This document shows positions 22,841 through 35,475 of a stretch of 64,000 bases of DNA, one piece after another (within the stretch, counting starts at the first letter, position 1; each line of letters starts with the position of its first letter). The DNA comes from Rhododendron vialii. Lineage: Eukaryota; Streptophyta; Magnoliopsida; Ericales; Ericaceae. The position numbers were made by a program, and so were the translations under genes. Below the pieces are notes generated by a model. That model worked only from the letters and a program-made list of their open reading frames with translations, did not search any database and had not been told where the DNA came from. The stretch covers positions 32,601,501-32,665,500 of the forward strand of contig NC_080560.1 in assembly GCF_030253575.1 (NCBI RefSeq), written 5' to 3'.

Positions 22841-23108
22841 TTGAAATATTTGGCCTCCGTAAAATTTAGACATAAATTAGCACCACATTCATGAGTACTT
22901 CTTTTGTTCTATTTTGTTTGTCCATTTTTGGAGTTTGTGTCAATTTTCAATTGTTTATATCTTTCAATCTGGATAAATAAATAAAATATAAATTTTATTT
23001 AATAGTTGCCGATAATTCTATTATACAAAATTCTCATCATCATAAAAATCATCATAAATTAAAAAATATAAATAATTGAAAGAAATGACACGAATATAGG
23101 AAATGAAT

Positions 23109-23629
23109 GAGAAAATCTTAAAATGACACCTGAACTTTCACTCCAATGTCACCGAAACACCTGAACTTCATTTTATTTTAATTAAACACCTGAACTTTCA
23201 AAATCTCCAAATTGAGGCACTTGTCGTTTGTCTCCATCCATTTCCTTCACAAATCGGTTGATGTGGCTCATTTTTAGCGTTAAAGAGCCTCACTAAACAT
23301 GTTAGGAAGTGAGCTCAATGCACACAATCACAACCCATGCCAACCCTACTTCATTTTTAAAGTTTAGGTATGAATTAGTGTACCAGTTGGAATTAGCTAT
23401 TATTCATTGATTGTGTGCATTGAGTTCACTTCCTAACATGTATAGTGGGGCCCTTTAACGTCAGAAATGAGCTACATCAGTCGATTTGTGAAGGAAATGG
23501 ATGAAAGCTAACAGCAGGTGCCTCAATTTGGAAATTTTGAAAGTCCAAGCGTTTAATTAAAATAAAGTAAAGTTCAGATGTTTCAATAACATTAGAGTGA
23601 AAATTCAGGTGCCATTTTGAAATTTTCTC
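23109..23629. mobile_element. Large fold-back element upstream of the kinase gene
   Basis: Arms of about 200 bp: GAGAAAATCTTAAAATGACA at the left mirrors the complement of the right end (TGCCATTTTGAAATTTTCTC). The ACACCTGAACTTTCA and CAAATTGAGGCACTTG blocks also have partners in the right arm. The target duplication is not convincing. It ends about 260 bp before the likely kinase leader. Confidence 0.8.
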
Positions 23630-24222
23630 TAAATCAGTACTAGTAAAACAAAATGGCACGGGAAGCATCTTGTTACGCAGAAGAGACAAACCAATGAGCT
23701 AAGAAAGAAAAGAAAAGTCGTAGTACTGTATATGATTCTCGAAGGTCCAAAAAAGGCTTCTCTGCATAAAATCTTTATATGTAACCCAACAAACAACAAA
23801 GCCTGCTGTTTTCCCAACTTTTCCTTGATTTCCTCATCCAAAATCCCAAATACATAAAAAGTGAAGAACCAGATCATTACTCCGTGACGCTTCTCTCCTT
23901 TTTCCCAAGAATTTACCCGTCAAACCAAACTAGTTGCCATAGAAAGTTTTTGAAAAAGAGAGGAGGGGGCAGTTGGCGGCTGCCACCTAACTCTGGAGAG
24001 AGAAAAATCAGGGGTTTCACATTAGATCTGATTATTTTTCTCTTTCTGGGTTTTTTTTTTCCTCTTTCCTTTCACGGGTCTTGTTGGGTTGCATCGAAAG
24101 TTCCTTGAACCTGAGCAAGTTTTGTTTCTTCAAGTTGTTGGTTGAGGAACTGAGACTTTTCCATTTTCTTTATTCTTTGCTAAATTGTTGAGTGGTTTTT
24201 TGTGAGAGATTTTGAGGCTTCC

Positions 24223-27200
24223 ATGGGGGCTTGCTGGAGCAAGCGAATCAAGGCTGAGAGCCCATTTCATACAGGTATTCTTGCTTACATTTTGCCTGCG
24301 TTTATATTCATGTGTGTGTGTGGAGCTTTGGAGAATTCCTATGTAGCAGTGAACAAGGTAAATCTGGTATTAATGTGTCCTACTTTTGATTTCTTGATTT
24401 CTGGAATTCTTATCCCCTAGATCTTAGAGTTTCACCAATCCCACGACAGATACATGTTTTGTGCTAAAATGTACTCCAGTAGCTATCAGTTCCGGTTTGT
24501 TGTGATATCTGTTTGAGTTATCTAGCAGTTTCTTTGTAGATTGGAAAAGTAAAAGAATACATAAATCTACTGTGAATTTTGGATATCTGTAGTTTACAAT
24601 TTTAGTGAAAATCGAATAACGAACACTCAGCTTACTTTGCTGTAGAATTGTATTGATCCTAATTCAATATTGCTCTTCATTTGGATCCTCAATTAGAACT
24701 GCCAAACCGAAAAGGAAAGAATTAATTATTTGAGTGATTGCTAAATATTCATATGATTCCAATTTCCAAATCTGAGTTTATTTACCGGGATTTCCTTGAC
24801 TTGTAGAGTTTGAACTGATGCTTCTTCAAAGAGGTCGCTATTTAAAGCTTATTAATTATGGTTACTCTTGTGCAATTGTTATGTTTATGTCAATGTTTGA
24901 TGTTTCATATTTTTCCTAATTGGACTTTTACTTATTGGAATTTTCCTTGCTTGTGCAATTTCAAATTCATTTTTCTCTAAAGGGGGCTCTACTGAATATA
25001 CTCCAAGCTTAATACATAATGGGCTCTTTTGTGTGAAAACATTGTGATTATAGCCTTATTGGATGATTAATGGTGGAGATTTAAGTTTGCTTATGCTCAT
25101 CTTTGGAAACATGTGTTATTGTTTTTTGTAGGTGTGAATTCAGGGAATTCAAGTAGCAAGTCGTCTACTGTACCTGCAGCATGTCGGAGTGAGGGAGAGA
25201 TCTTGGAATCCTCCAACTTAAAGAGTTTCACTTTTAGCGAACTCAAAAACGCCACCAGAAACTTCCGTCCGGATAGTGTATTAGGAGAAGGCGGATTTGG
25301 TTCAGTTTTCAAGGGTTGGATCGATGAGCGTTCATTCATTGCTGCAAAGCCTGGGACTGGATTGGTGATTGCTGTGAAGAGGCTTAATCAAGAAGGTTTT
25401 CAAGGTCATAAGGAATGGTTGGTGAGTATAAATTTCACCTCGTCAGTAGTCTTTTTTCCAGTTGCCCTGAGGTATGATACTTTGAAGGCCATAATTATGA
25501 ACTTCTTGGTATAGGACGATTTAGATGTAGAAGGTACTTGTGGATTAGTTCCCATTTTTTCTTACTAAGCTAGACAGCAAGTCTATTACGATTGAAAATG
25601 AAGTGACTCGAGCTTGGGTTATGTTCAGCTTGTAAAAATTAATTATGTCACGACTGGCTCGTGAACATACCAAGCTTAAACACTTTTTGAATGTTATTAA
25701 TTCGTGAATGTGTGTCCTGATTGGCTGGATTGAAACTCATTTGAGATTGAATAGAAAAATAAACAAGCCAAGTTTGAACTATTTGGAGCTGAATTATTTT
25801 GTTTCGCCAAGCTTGAAAAACCCATTATTTAGCTCAACTCTGTCGTTTTCTTTGAGGGCCTTTGAAACCCTACCCCCTGTTTCCGTTGATCTATTTGTTG
25901 TTTTGGTGGGGGGAAAAAGAGAGAAAAAAATTGCAATACTCTGGTTTCCAATTTCTTCTTTGGATATGCAGGCAGAAATTAACTATCTTGGGCAGCTTCA
26001 TCACCCTAATCTTGTCAAGTTAATCGGATACTGTTTTGAGGATGATCAGAGGCTCTTGGTTTACGAGTTCATGCCCAAGGGAAGCATGGAAAACCACTTA
26101 TTCAGGAGTGAGTTCTTTACATAGTTCTTTTAACTGCCATTTCAAATTGCTATCGTGCTATGATGTCAATAACATAAGTTAAGCTTTCCTACGATAAAAT
26201 TTGTGTAATTAGCATAACCCCAATACCGTGGAAAACAGGGGGCTCTTATTTCCAACCACTTTCTTGGAGCATTCGTATGAAAGTCGCTCTTGGTGCGGCA
26301 AAGGGACTTGCTTTTCTTCACAATGCTGAGACAAAAGTAATATATAGGGATTTCAAGACGTCTAATATCTTGCTCGACTCGGTAATGTAACTGAGCATGC
26401 ATCACTTGACTTCATATAAGAAATATGGCAATTTTTGACTCGTTGCTGACTTAGTGACCATCCTTGTGCTATAATTTTGCAGGACTACACTGCAAAACTT
26501 TCTGATTTTGGGTTGGCCAGAGACGGGCCAACTGGTGATAAGAGCTATGTTTCCACTAGGGTCATGGGTACTTTTGGATATGCTGCACCAGAGTATCTAT
26601 CAACAGGTATATTCTCATCTGCTGTTTGTACAATATGTTACGTGGTAAATTCAACTCATTCGTTTACCCATCAAATTCCTCCAGCTGTCCTATTATCTCT
26701 CTCATCTTGTGGAAATTTGCATAGTCTACTTCGTAGTCACTTTCATTTTCCAGTTAAATGGTCCCTTTTGTATTATTGTATATCTCTGATCCAGATCAGA
26801 TTATTACGTTGTATATAAGAAAAAGTAGATGGCCATAGAGACGAATTAGCAATCCTACAAAGGATCGGAGTGATGATATGTAGAAGATCTCACTCCTCGG
26901 TGAAGATGCTATGTAGTTGGTTCAGTTTCTCATCCTCTAGAGATTAAGTAGTCTTTGGAAATGCTTGAGCTATCCATAAGATCGTCAATCAGTGTTATGG
27001 GATTTGTCACTTAAATAATCTTCTTTTCTACCTAAAACTATATTCCACCCTGGGAAAAATTACAAAATCTGTATTTACAATTGCTGTTTCAGTCCTCTAT
27101 TCAACCTGACCAGCCTTGAGCTATTGTTTAGTTGGTCTTCCGAATACCACCTTTCATGTTTCACATTCTCACTATCTGGATTCATCTAGGTTGTTTTTCG

Positions 27201-28244
27201 ACCTGATATTTATGGAGGCAATTTTGAGAGAAAAGGGAAGAAAATGAGTTTGTGAATCTATTTTTCCTATGTTCTTTTCTCCCTTTGCTTGTCTTTTCGC
27301 TCTGCAAATTCTTCCACAAATGTAATAGCCAGACATACCCCTTACGAACTTGGTAATCAATTGCAAGTCATTTCTGTATTATTCCCTCCTATTAGCAATG
27401 TGCCAATTCAACGACATTAAAGTAATACTCCCTCCGTCCCGCAAAGTTTGACACTTTTGGGAATTCCAACTTTTAAGAAAGGAAATTTGATGTACAATGG
27501 AAATTGAAACCTTCCAAAAATACCCGTGTACTATGACCAGTACTTGAATATTTGAAATTTGGTGGCCCAAATTTTGGCTCTGGCGCAAATGGTTTGGCGC
27601 TAAACAGCTTGCATCAGTCTGAGAAGTGTACTTTATCTATTTGAATTGGTTGTTTCACGTGCAAAAGGAAAGGGTAAAATGGGACATTCACCAAATTTTG
27701 CTATTGACTATTCAAAGTAGGCAAATTTTATGGGACAAGAAAAAGCACCAAAGTGCCTAACTTTTAGGGACGGAGGGAGTATGTCATTTTGTCTAATTAT
27801 TGACTGCATTTCTCTCCTTTGGAAGGTCATTTAACTGCCAAGAGCGATGTATTCAGCTTTGGAGTTGTCCTATTAGAAATGTTAACTGGTAAACGGGCAA
27901 TAGACAAGAACCGGCCATCCGGAGAGCACAACTTGGTGGAGTGGGCGAAACCGTATCTTACAAATAAGCGAAGAATTCTTCGAGTTATTGATGTCCGTCT
28001 AGAAGGTCACTATCCACTGGGCCAGGCCCTAAAGGCCGGTAACCTCGCACTTCAATGCCTATCTTCGGAGCCCAAGCTAAGGCCCAGAATGGATGAGGTG
28101 GTAACCTTTTTAGAGAAGCTTCAGGACACAGGGAAAGTTGCACAAAAAGAGCACGCTTCTAATCATGACAGCCATAGCACTGATGGAAAAGCCTCTGGAA
28201 GGATTGCCTATCCCAGACCTTCTGCTTCCCCTCTCTACGCATAG
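24223..28244 (+). CDS. PBL: Receptor-like cytoplasmic kinase, subfamily VII (PBL/APK1 type)
   Basis: Six exons: 24223-24274, 25132-25421, 25972-26107, 26239-26381, 26483-26606, 27826-28244; 1164 nt, 387 residues, all phases consistent. The N-terminus [13 protein letters not shown] has Gly2 and Cys4, the usual myristoylation/palmitoylation signal, so it should sit at the plasma membrane. Kinase landmarks: glycine loop GEGGFGSVF (69-77), Lys100 in IAVKRL, Glu116, catalytic YRDFKTSN (Asp197, Asn202), DFG (215-217), GTFGYAAPE (to 244). The KGWIDE and [11 protein letters not shown] insert is typical of RLCK-VII. Family knowledge: these Ser/Thr kinases relay signals from surface immune or growth receptors. 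All catalytic residues are present. Intron 5 contains a Stowaway element. Confidence 0.95.
27428..27779. mobile_element. Stowaway element in kinase intron 5
   Basis: Ends CTCCCTCCGTCCC and GGGACGGAGGGAG, flanked by TA on both sides; 352 bp. The right end stops 46 bp before the last exon's acceptor, so it now supplies sequence close to the branch-point region. Confidence 0.92.
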
Positions 28245-29624
28245 AAATTCTTATGTCATGATAATATTTATTCGTTCATATGTGTCTGGGTGAGGAGGGA
28301 GGGAGGGAATGCAGGAGAAGTCAGACTGTACCTGTGTTTTGTTAGAGCAGTGTATAGTTTTTTGTCATGTTTTCGTTTTTCTTTTTTTTTCCTCTTTGGT
28401 TGATGTACTTAATTTCTACTGTGTGGTAACCTTTGGAATGATGGAGCATTCGTGAATATTCAGTGACTTGGGAAATGTATATACTGCTTGAAAAGATGGA
28501 ATTTTGTTTCTACGTGCAGGCAAAGAATTGGGCTTTCTCGGTTATGTTTCTGCTTCTGGTTCAAACAAGCTAGAGTATTTAGAAAGGAGGCTATTGCCGA
28601 GTAGGTTTGGCTCTAGCCCCAAAACCGTGGAATAATAGTTATGTATTGTGGATTTTTCTCCAAGCAATACTTTGACAGCATGCAGGACTCTATAGTTGTC
28701 TCCAGAACTATCTGATGCGCATGAGCTCCTCGTTATTTTATAGGATCGGATATATTGGATGGTTTCTATATGCAGTATCGCTCAAAGGACAAGTAGGGAG
28801 TCCCTGCTGTTTGGAGCAACTTTCGAAGGTAATTATGTATGTCCTTTTCATCTTGAGAGTTTCTCTTTTCCATATTACTAAGACTTTGTGCCATGGTTTC
28901 TTGTTTTGTAGCTATGTTGCTCTTTAGGCACAAATGTTCTTTAGTATGGGGTGTTTGGCCGCCTCCGAATTTCATTCTGCATTGGGCAGAATAGCATTCT
29001 AGGTGCTTGGCGATGGATTTTAAAATGCATTATCAGAAATGAACCGGAGAATTTAGAATCCAAAAATTACAGATGGGGAAGCTTTTTGGCTTCTTATTAT
29101 ACTTTTCCTATCCAAACCAAATCTATTTTGCACGTTATCAGAACACTTTTGTAAATTTTCTCATGATAATTCCATGATCTACAATTCGCAATCCAAAATT
29201 TAAGCATCAATCCACCTTGGACATTCCTATAAAATAAACTCAACCACAACCAAGTTTGAACGCGGCCAAGTCCGGTACCACTACTCATGTTCTGAACATC
29301 ACTATAAATTTAACCCAACCACAACCAAGGTTGAACTTGGCCAAGTCCTGTACCGCTGCTCATGTTCTTTAATTTTGTCAATTGTTCAAGATTTGCAAAG
29401 CATATGATACGTAATCCTCCACTGTCTGTTTGTTCTTGAACGAAGTATTTGGGTGATTCAGCAACATTACCTCCACCCACCCCAACTTCACAACTATGGC
29501 TCCTTCTGTTTTTCATTATCAAAAGAAGCAAAGAATGTGATCAAGAATTGACACACCAGCAGCAGCAGCAAGGTGAAATTCACCCGAGCGGTAATTGTTT
29601 TGTGAAGGCGAGTCTAGCTTAATG

Positions 29625-29760
29625 TGAACATGAGTGGTAGCCTAGTCGGTAAGGGAGCCCATACTCCTCAGTCTATGAGGTGGTTGTTTCGGGCCCCACT
29701 TGCCCCTCCCCTTCCAATTAGGTTAGAGTAAAGAGTTTTCCAATGTAAAAAGAGAGAGGA
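29625..29760 (+). mobile_element. Possible tRNA-derived SINE
   Basis: GTGGTAGCCTAGTCGG resembles a pol III A box and GGTTGTTTCGGGCCCC a B box about 40 bp later, as in plant SINEs. No clean tail or target duplication found. Tentative. Confidence 0.35.
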
Positions 29761-29768
29761 GTATTTAG

Positions 29769-29988
29769 ATCCAGGGATCCTGCAGGGCGGATCCCAGCAG
29801 GGCTCCCTGTAGGGCAAATCTCAGCCATCCATTAGTGTTTTTAATAGTTCAGATTCAAATGAAACTTTTTCAGGGAAAAGTTTAACTTTTCTCCGGAAAA
29901 ATTTCATTTAAATCTAGACCGTTACAAACACTCATGGACGGTTATGATGCGCCCTACACGCTCTGTAATGCATCCTGCACTATAGGAT
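29769..29988. mobile_element. Imperfect fold-back element
   Basis: The left arm (ATCC, GGGCGGATCCCAGCAGGG, CCATCCATTAGTGTTT) pairs imperfectly with the right arm (AACACTCATGGACGG, CACTATAGGAT). The loop contains AAACTTTTTCAGG/CCGGAAAAATTTC. Termini are uncertain. Confidence 0.55.
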
Positions 29989-30534
29989 TTCCGGAAGATG
30001 ATTGGAAAGTTTTAAAAAAATCTGGCTCTCCAAATCTAGTATAAACCAATGGTTTCGCAACGCAAGTGGGAAGAAGGCAGTGAAAAGAAAAAGGCCACTG
30101 TATGGCAGACAAGGGCAATTGATAATGTGTTGAAGATCGTATATTTCGAATCTAGAGAGAGGATCATGATGCAATTGATTTGGGATAATTGCAGAGTTTT
30201 TTTCTTTTTTTGTTAAACTCTGGCTCTCCAAATCTTCTTACGTGCACTTTCATTGACGTTTGGAGATCAATCTCACCATTCACCAGGAGGATCTATTTAA
30301 GACCGTGGAACAAACGCCATATAAACTGGCCATAAAAAAATGAATAACATTTAAGACATTTTGGACCTACGACCTACGAGCGAACAATTCTTTTAAGTCC
30401 TAAAAGCTTGACTATCATGCTTACATGCCAATCGTTGAGGTTAATTGCAGGGGCATTTGATTTTGACCTTCTCTTAGAGGATTTTTTCTTTATTTCTTTG
30501 TCTCTACCCTATAATGAGTTTATTTCTTGTACTA

Positions 30535-30660
30535 GTATTGGTTGAGTTGTTGAGCTTGGTTGTCTCGTGAACTCTCATAAGTGATATAGTGTCCCAAGTT
30601 TGAACTGTGTACCTCATATTTGATGTAAAATGATCTCTTCTATCGATTGAAAAAAAAAAA
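30535..30660 (+). mobile_element. Possible SINE ending in an A tail
   Basis: Contains a TTGGTTGAGTTGTTGAG A-box-like word and CCCAAGTTTGAACTGTG B-box-like word, and ends in a run of ten A. Weak evidence. Confidence 0.3.
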
Positions 30661-32373
30661 CTAACTCCCAGAAGCATTTGCGTCATCTTTTGCCTTTCAA
30701 CTTGTTTTTTTCGTAAAAACAGGAGGCAAAAAAAAGAAAAAAAAAGAAAGCTAGTTGCATGAAGATATGGTGAAAAAAGCTATATAAACCTTTGTTGAAT
30801 CGTTATTCTCCATTAGTTTTTTTTAGGTGCTGGAGTGGTTTTACTTCCATATGTGATTGTTTAGTTACTTTTGCAAGTTTAGTGGGAGTAGCTTTTCTTG
30901 CTTCTGTTTTGCGCTAGTCATCTCCCCATAAGGTTTTCGTTCCTTGTACTTCATCTTTATTATCAATGAATTTCTTACTCTTTCAAAAAATAAAAAATAA
31001 ATAAACCTTTGTTGAAATCCTTAACCCACTATAGCCAAACAAAATATAATTGATTCCATTTTTTTTTCTCCTATAATTGAGATGTCTGGATCAGCTTACA
31101 CGCATCTCGACTATCAATTTCATGTTCCATAACTCACCTATAAAATCTTGCACCCAGACCCCTCAATTCCCCTCTTTTCTAATATGATATGATATGAAAT
31201 CCCATATCTGTACAAACCGACTTTTCTTGACTAAGATTTGAAGTAGTAAAAAATAGTTTTCAATATGGAGGATCCATTTTCTAATGCGTCAAACGAGGGA
31301 AAATATAGATCTCCAACTAATTAATAAAGATTGCTTAAATCACATGGTGGCCAACTCATACGTACATTCAGTTTATTCTGAAAATTTCATTGCAAGACAG
31401 AAAAATTAATGTGAAGCGTATAGGAATGGGAAGCAAAGAGATGCATCAAGCAATCTAATTAATGTCCGCAGTTTTATGCTTGTTTTGCGGTTGCACTCCA
31501 CAGTCACTCACCTAAAAAACGGAGCGATTTTACGTAGATATATTGTACGCGTGTGGTTGTAGTAAAATTGTTTCGGCAATCGTAACCGATCACTCATAAA
31601 AAAATTGTGCGGAGCGATTTTATGTAGTGATTGATCAAAGAAGTGGTGTCCGGACGATATCAACCTATCAAGAATGCCAAAATCCTCGCCACTGTCCCCT
31701 GTGCCAAATTAAATGCTAAATATTACATTCCTGGTATCAAATTTGGCAATTGCTAAATTTATTACATCATTTGATTAACATAAAATAAAAATTTGAAATT
31801 CATTTAATTCAATGATTTGGATTTGGGCAAAATGACACCCAACCGATGCAATTCCATTTCTACTTTTGACTTCTTGACATTATAGGGAGCTAAAAATGAC
31901 TTAGCAAAGTCATTTTGACATCCATGGTTTCACATCTCCAATCTTGGTTTCAAAAATGGGAATTTCAATTTTTTTTGAAAGGCTTATGTGATAATTTTGC
32001 ATGTGACATCCTCAAAAGCACACTCTAACCAATATGTCAAACCTATTTTTTCTATAAAGTTTTGGCCAAGATTGAGGGTTTCACTCAACAACGTAATACA
32101 AAAATTGAAATCATATGCCACACATTTAACATGAGATAGAAGTATCAAATGCCATCACTCACGCATTTGACATGCACCTCGGTCGGAATTGTATCACATG
32201 CCAATTCGTCCACTTAGCATGCCATGTCACATTTTACACATTTGGTTGGACACGAGGAGGAATGCATGTTAACATGCATGTCTTTACCCTTATCAAATAC
32301 TTGTTGTGAGATTAGACGGCTTTATTCTTTTGTCTTCCATGTCAAGCATATGAACCCAAGTTTGTTAATTTTA

Positions 32374-32614
32374 CTCCCTTCGTTCTTTAATAAATGTCCA
32401 TGTTATTATTCCAGACATTTAATTTTAAAAATCATTTATATCTTTCAAAGTATATTATTTTTTATATGCAATATGGATCTTATTTGACAGATCTCAATTA
32501 GTTTGTTAGACAAAGTTTTGAAAATTATGAACAACGGTATATATTGAAAGATATAATTAATTTAAGAATAATTTGAAAAAGTGAAACTGGACACTTATTT
32601 AAAGACAGTGGGAG
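32374..32614. mobile_element. Stowaway-like element upstream of the C2 gene
   Basis: Ends CTCCCTTCGTTCTTTAA and the diverged complement TTAAAGACAGTGGGAG, flanked by TA. Inner words AAATGTCCA and TGGACACTTATTT also pair. Confidence 0.8.
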
Positions 32615-33227
32615 TAAAATAAGTACATTCAAATTTTTTATATATGCCGCATGACTTCTTAAGAAACGTTAACATGGTCCATCATATCAGGTAGTTAAAT
32701 GGTCACAAGAAATTGTTTGCAATTTTTTGATAGGTCCAATTAGGGGATTGGATTAAGTGGCCGACCTAACATTATAGCTGATGACTCACCTCACCTGTGT
32801 CGTCATTTGATGTGGAAATCTATGGATGTTATTTTTTTTTAATCAACGAAAGTCAGTACGTATTAGTATAGTTAGATTAAGAAGAGGAGTTGATCAAACT
32901 CCCGACCTATTTTCTCCGGGCACTTAAATGCATTTCGGAACGCGTCGGGCCAAAGGCTCTTGGCTTCTTTTAACGGAAATTCAACGCAGACTTGCATGTG
33001 ATGTGGAAAAGACTAGGTTGCCCCTTGCTACAGCCCATAATTGGCAGCCTTGATAGACTTGAAAAGAGAGAAACATAGGGAATCCAAGCTCATTATTGTA
33101 CATGAATTATAAACAAGGCAACTTGCTACAGTTATGAAAGTATTCCCATGGATCTACCACCACTCACAATAAACTTTTCTTCAAATTATATAATAAGTAC
33201 ATACATTCGAGTCTTCTCCTCCTTAAC

Positions 33228-33228
<1 letters not shown>

Positions 33229-33270
<42 letters not shown>
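33229..33270. repeat. (GA)n tract in the 5' UTR directly before the C2-gene ATG
   Basis: About 20 GA units run without interruption up to the start codon at 33271. GA repeats are common in plant leaders and can bind GAGA-type BPC proteins; the length is likely polymorphic. Confidence 0.85.
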
Positions 33271-33277
<7 letters not shown>

Positions 33278-34415
33278 AAGGAAAGCTAGAGGTTTTGCTG
33301 GTTGATGCTCAAGGCATAAAAGACAGGGAAAGTCAATTTCTGGGTAGGTTTTCAAATTTATTTTCTTTATCTTTACAAACTAAATTCAAAGGTTTAATAA
33401 ATCATGGGAAAAAAAATCTCCATCTGATTTATAGAAACATATTTTTGCCAATATTTTCAATTCAGGTTGTTTATTTTGTCTTAATCCAAGCAATACAATT
33501 AAGATGTGTCCGTACGTTGTGATTCATTATGGAGACCAAGAATCTACCAGTCGTGTGGCGGATCATAAGAAAGGTAATGAAGTAATGCGAAATTTTGTAA
33601 AGGAGTTGTTCTTACGTACTAAATCGGACCTGAGGATGCTGCAAAGTAGCTTCCCGTAAAGTGCCTTGCAGGACGCATTCGAACCGTCCATCTCGACAAT
33701 CAAATATCCAGATTGAAAACAAACTCTTCTTAAATCTTCCCGTGGAGAGTTTGTTTTTAATCTGGACCGCTGAAAACACTTTTAGACGGTCAAGGTGCAC
33801 CCTGCATGAGCGCTTATCTACTGAGAGTTACCTTGCAGCATCTCCGGTTTAGAAACTAGCAATGATTGAGAAATTCTCGCATTCTACATTTGCATCTCTT
33901 GATATGGTCTTCGTGGTTAAATGCTGGATATATATATAGTGAATATTTATTTGTAGCTTTTATTTATATCGGAAATTTGGAAATGCAGGAGAGGAAAAGA
34001 AATTGGAATGGAATGAAACAATCACCTTCGATGTTGAGTATGATCCGGACGCTGAAGATCAACCATATAAGCTTGTTCTTCAGATCTTCGACAAGCACAA
34101 GATCTCCGAAGATAACCTGGTTGGCGAATCAACGTAAGAAGAATAACAACTAGCTAGCTAGTATTAATTCCATTACTAGTTTAGTAGTACAAGTTTATGT
34201 TTGTTGGCGGATGGTCTTATAAGCTCTGTTGTTGATATGGGGAACCTCTGCCTGCATGTGCGTTGTGCAGGATCTACGTAAAAGACGTTCTATCGTTAGG
34301 TGCGGAGAAGGGAAAGGAAGAACTTCGAGCTCAAAAATATAGGGTTGTTCTCCCGGATAACACCTACTCCGGCGAGATTTCCGTTGCTGTTACTTTCACT
34401 CTCAATGTCATGTAG
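33271..34415 (+). CDS. Small C2-domain protein, 16 kDa phloem-protein (PP16) like
   Basis: Four exons: 33271-33343, 33466-33573, 33989-34133, 34271-34415; 471 nt, 156 residues. Starts MAKGKLEVLLVDAQGIKD (beta-1 and 2 of a C2 fold), then CPYVVIHYGDQ, WNETITFDVEY, LVLQIFDKHKISEDNLVGE and a C-terminus VVLPDNTYSGEISVAVTF. The GEI.V.V.F ending and an IYVKDVLSLGAEKGKEE block match single-C2 PP16/SRC2-like proteins. The usual Asp of the DPYV motif is replaced (MCPYVV), and the second calcium loop reads DKHKISED, so calcium binding may be weak. Family members bind lipids or RNA, and some travel in phloem. The exon 2 acceptor (TTCAG|GTTG at 33465) was chosen on phase; it adds CLFCLNPSNT, so that junction is the least certain. 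Confidence 0.83.
33619..33852. mobile_element. Miniature inverted-repeat element in intron 2 of the C2 gene
   Basis: AAATCGGACCTGAGGATGCTG at the left pairs with CAGCATCTCCGGTTTA at the right; the inner block AATCCAGATTGAAAACAAA... is self-complementary (AATCTGGACC). Exact ends are unresolved. Confidence 0.65.
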
Positions 34416-35475
34416 ATATGTCTATTATATGGAATACTACAATGGAATTAAACAATCACGTACGTACAAGGTTTGGTTAGGGTTCATTTCTTTAGTGTTC
34501 ATGTTTTGGGGTATGTGTTTAAAGGTAAAAGTTACATGTATGATATTAGAGCCTTTTTGGAATTGTCACCGACACCGTACCAAACGTAAATTAATGAAGT
34601 GAGAGGTCTTATGTTCATTGCCCCCTTGCAACAACACTTTATAATCCCCATTTGCATAGAGATATAGTTTGTTGGTGATTGCAAGTATTTCGATCGCTAA
34701 TTTCATTCCGTATATATGGAGGCTAATTAATCAGGTCAATGTACCAATGAGTGTCTGACTGTCTGTACCTTTGTTCCCGTGCAATTTCAATCGCAGAAGT
34801 GCATAAAAGTATCTTCTGCACTTTTTTGGTACAAAAGATGACCTCATATGGAGGAGTCCAAATAACTCGGTTTCAAAAGAGTCCCTCGTAGCTCAATGAA
34901 AAGAACAAAAAAACATGAGGCCAACATATCTTTCACTCTCGTTTAGGATTGCAGTATCCACAAATGGTATTAATCTAGCTAGCATGCATCAGGCAAGTGA
35001 ACTTCGTGATAGGCTCCTCACTTCACCACCATCTCCACGAGGCCTAACTTAAAAGGATCGCTTATTTGACAGGACCAATAGTAAATTATTACTATAATTT
35101 GTAACTTCGTCAAATTAATATTAGTGCTCAGACTAATAATACTGCACACTTCATGCATGGTATTATATATCTCGGTGATGTATATCTTACGAACAAGAGT
35201 GTCTAGTAGCTCAAATGGGTCGGACAGTAACCCTCAGTTCACATCGAAAAGGATCCAATTCGTGGAGGAGTTAGATTTAATTTGAGCCAACCACCTAAAA
35301 AATGGGTGAACTTACTCACCTCCTTATTACTTAGGGGTAAATTGAGTAGGAGGACATACTATAAGGATTTTTGCCATGATAAGGATATAAATATTTTCCT
35401 CTAAAGTTTAAAGGACATTCTGTCCAAGATTTACAAATAACCCCTACCAAAGTTGACCGGCGTTGACCAAGGTTG

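Larger units (their letters stand above)
21051..24222. other. Intergenic region and RLCK upstream region
   Basis: No gene recognised. Contains several miniature elements (separate entries); 21830-22680 is AT-rich with nothing clear. 23890-24222, with pyrimidine-rich stretches, is the likely promoter and 5' UTR of the kinase gene. Confidence 0.7.
28245..33270. other. Intergenic region downstream of the kinase
   Basis: No convincing gene. 28245-28480 is kinase 3' UTR. 29205-29365 has a tandem duplication of a 75-77 bp unit built on CCACAACCAAG.TTGAAC. 30780-31010 resembles a LINE 3' tail ending in an A-rich run. 31010-32370 is AT-rich with nothing recognisable. A TATA-like ATTATATAATAAG at 33185-33197 probably drives the C2 gene. 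Confidence 0.65.

Noticed and set aside
33148-33522. 124-codon plus frame with an RERERE tract over the C2-gene start
   Set aside because: It is the GA repeat read in another frame plus intron sequence; the real C2 frame starts at 33271.
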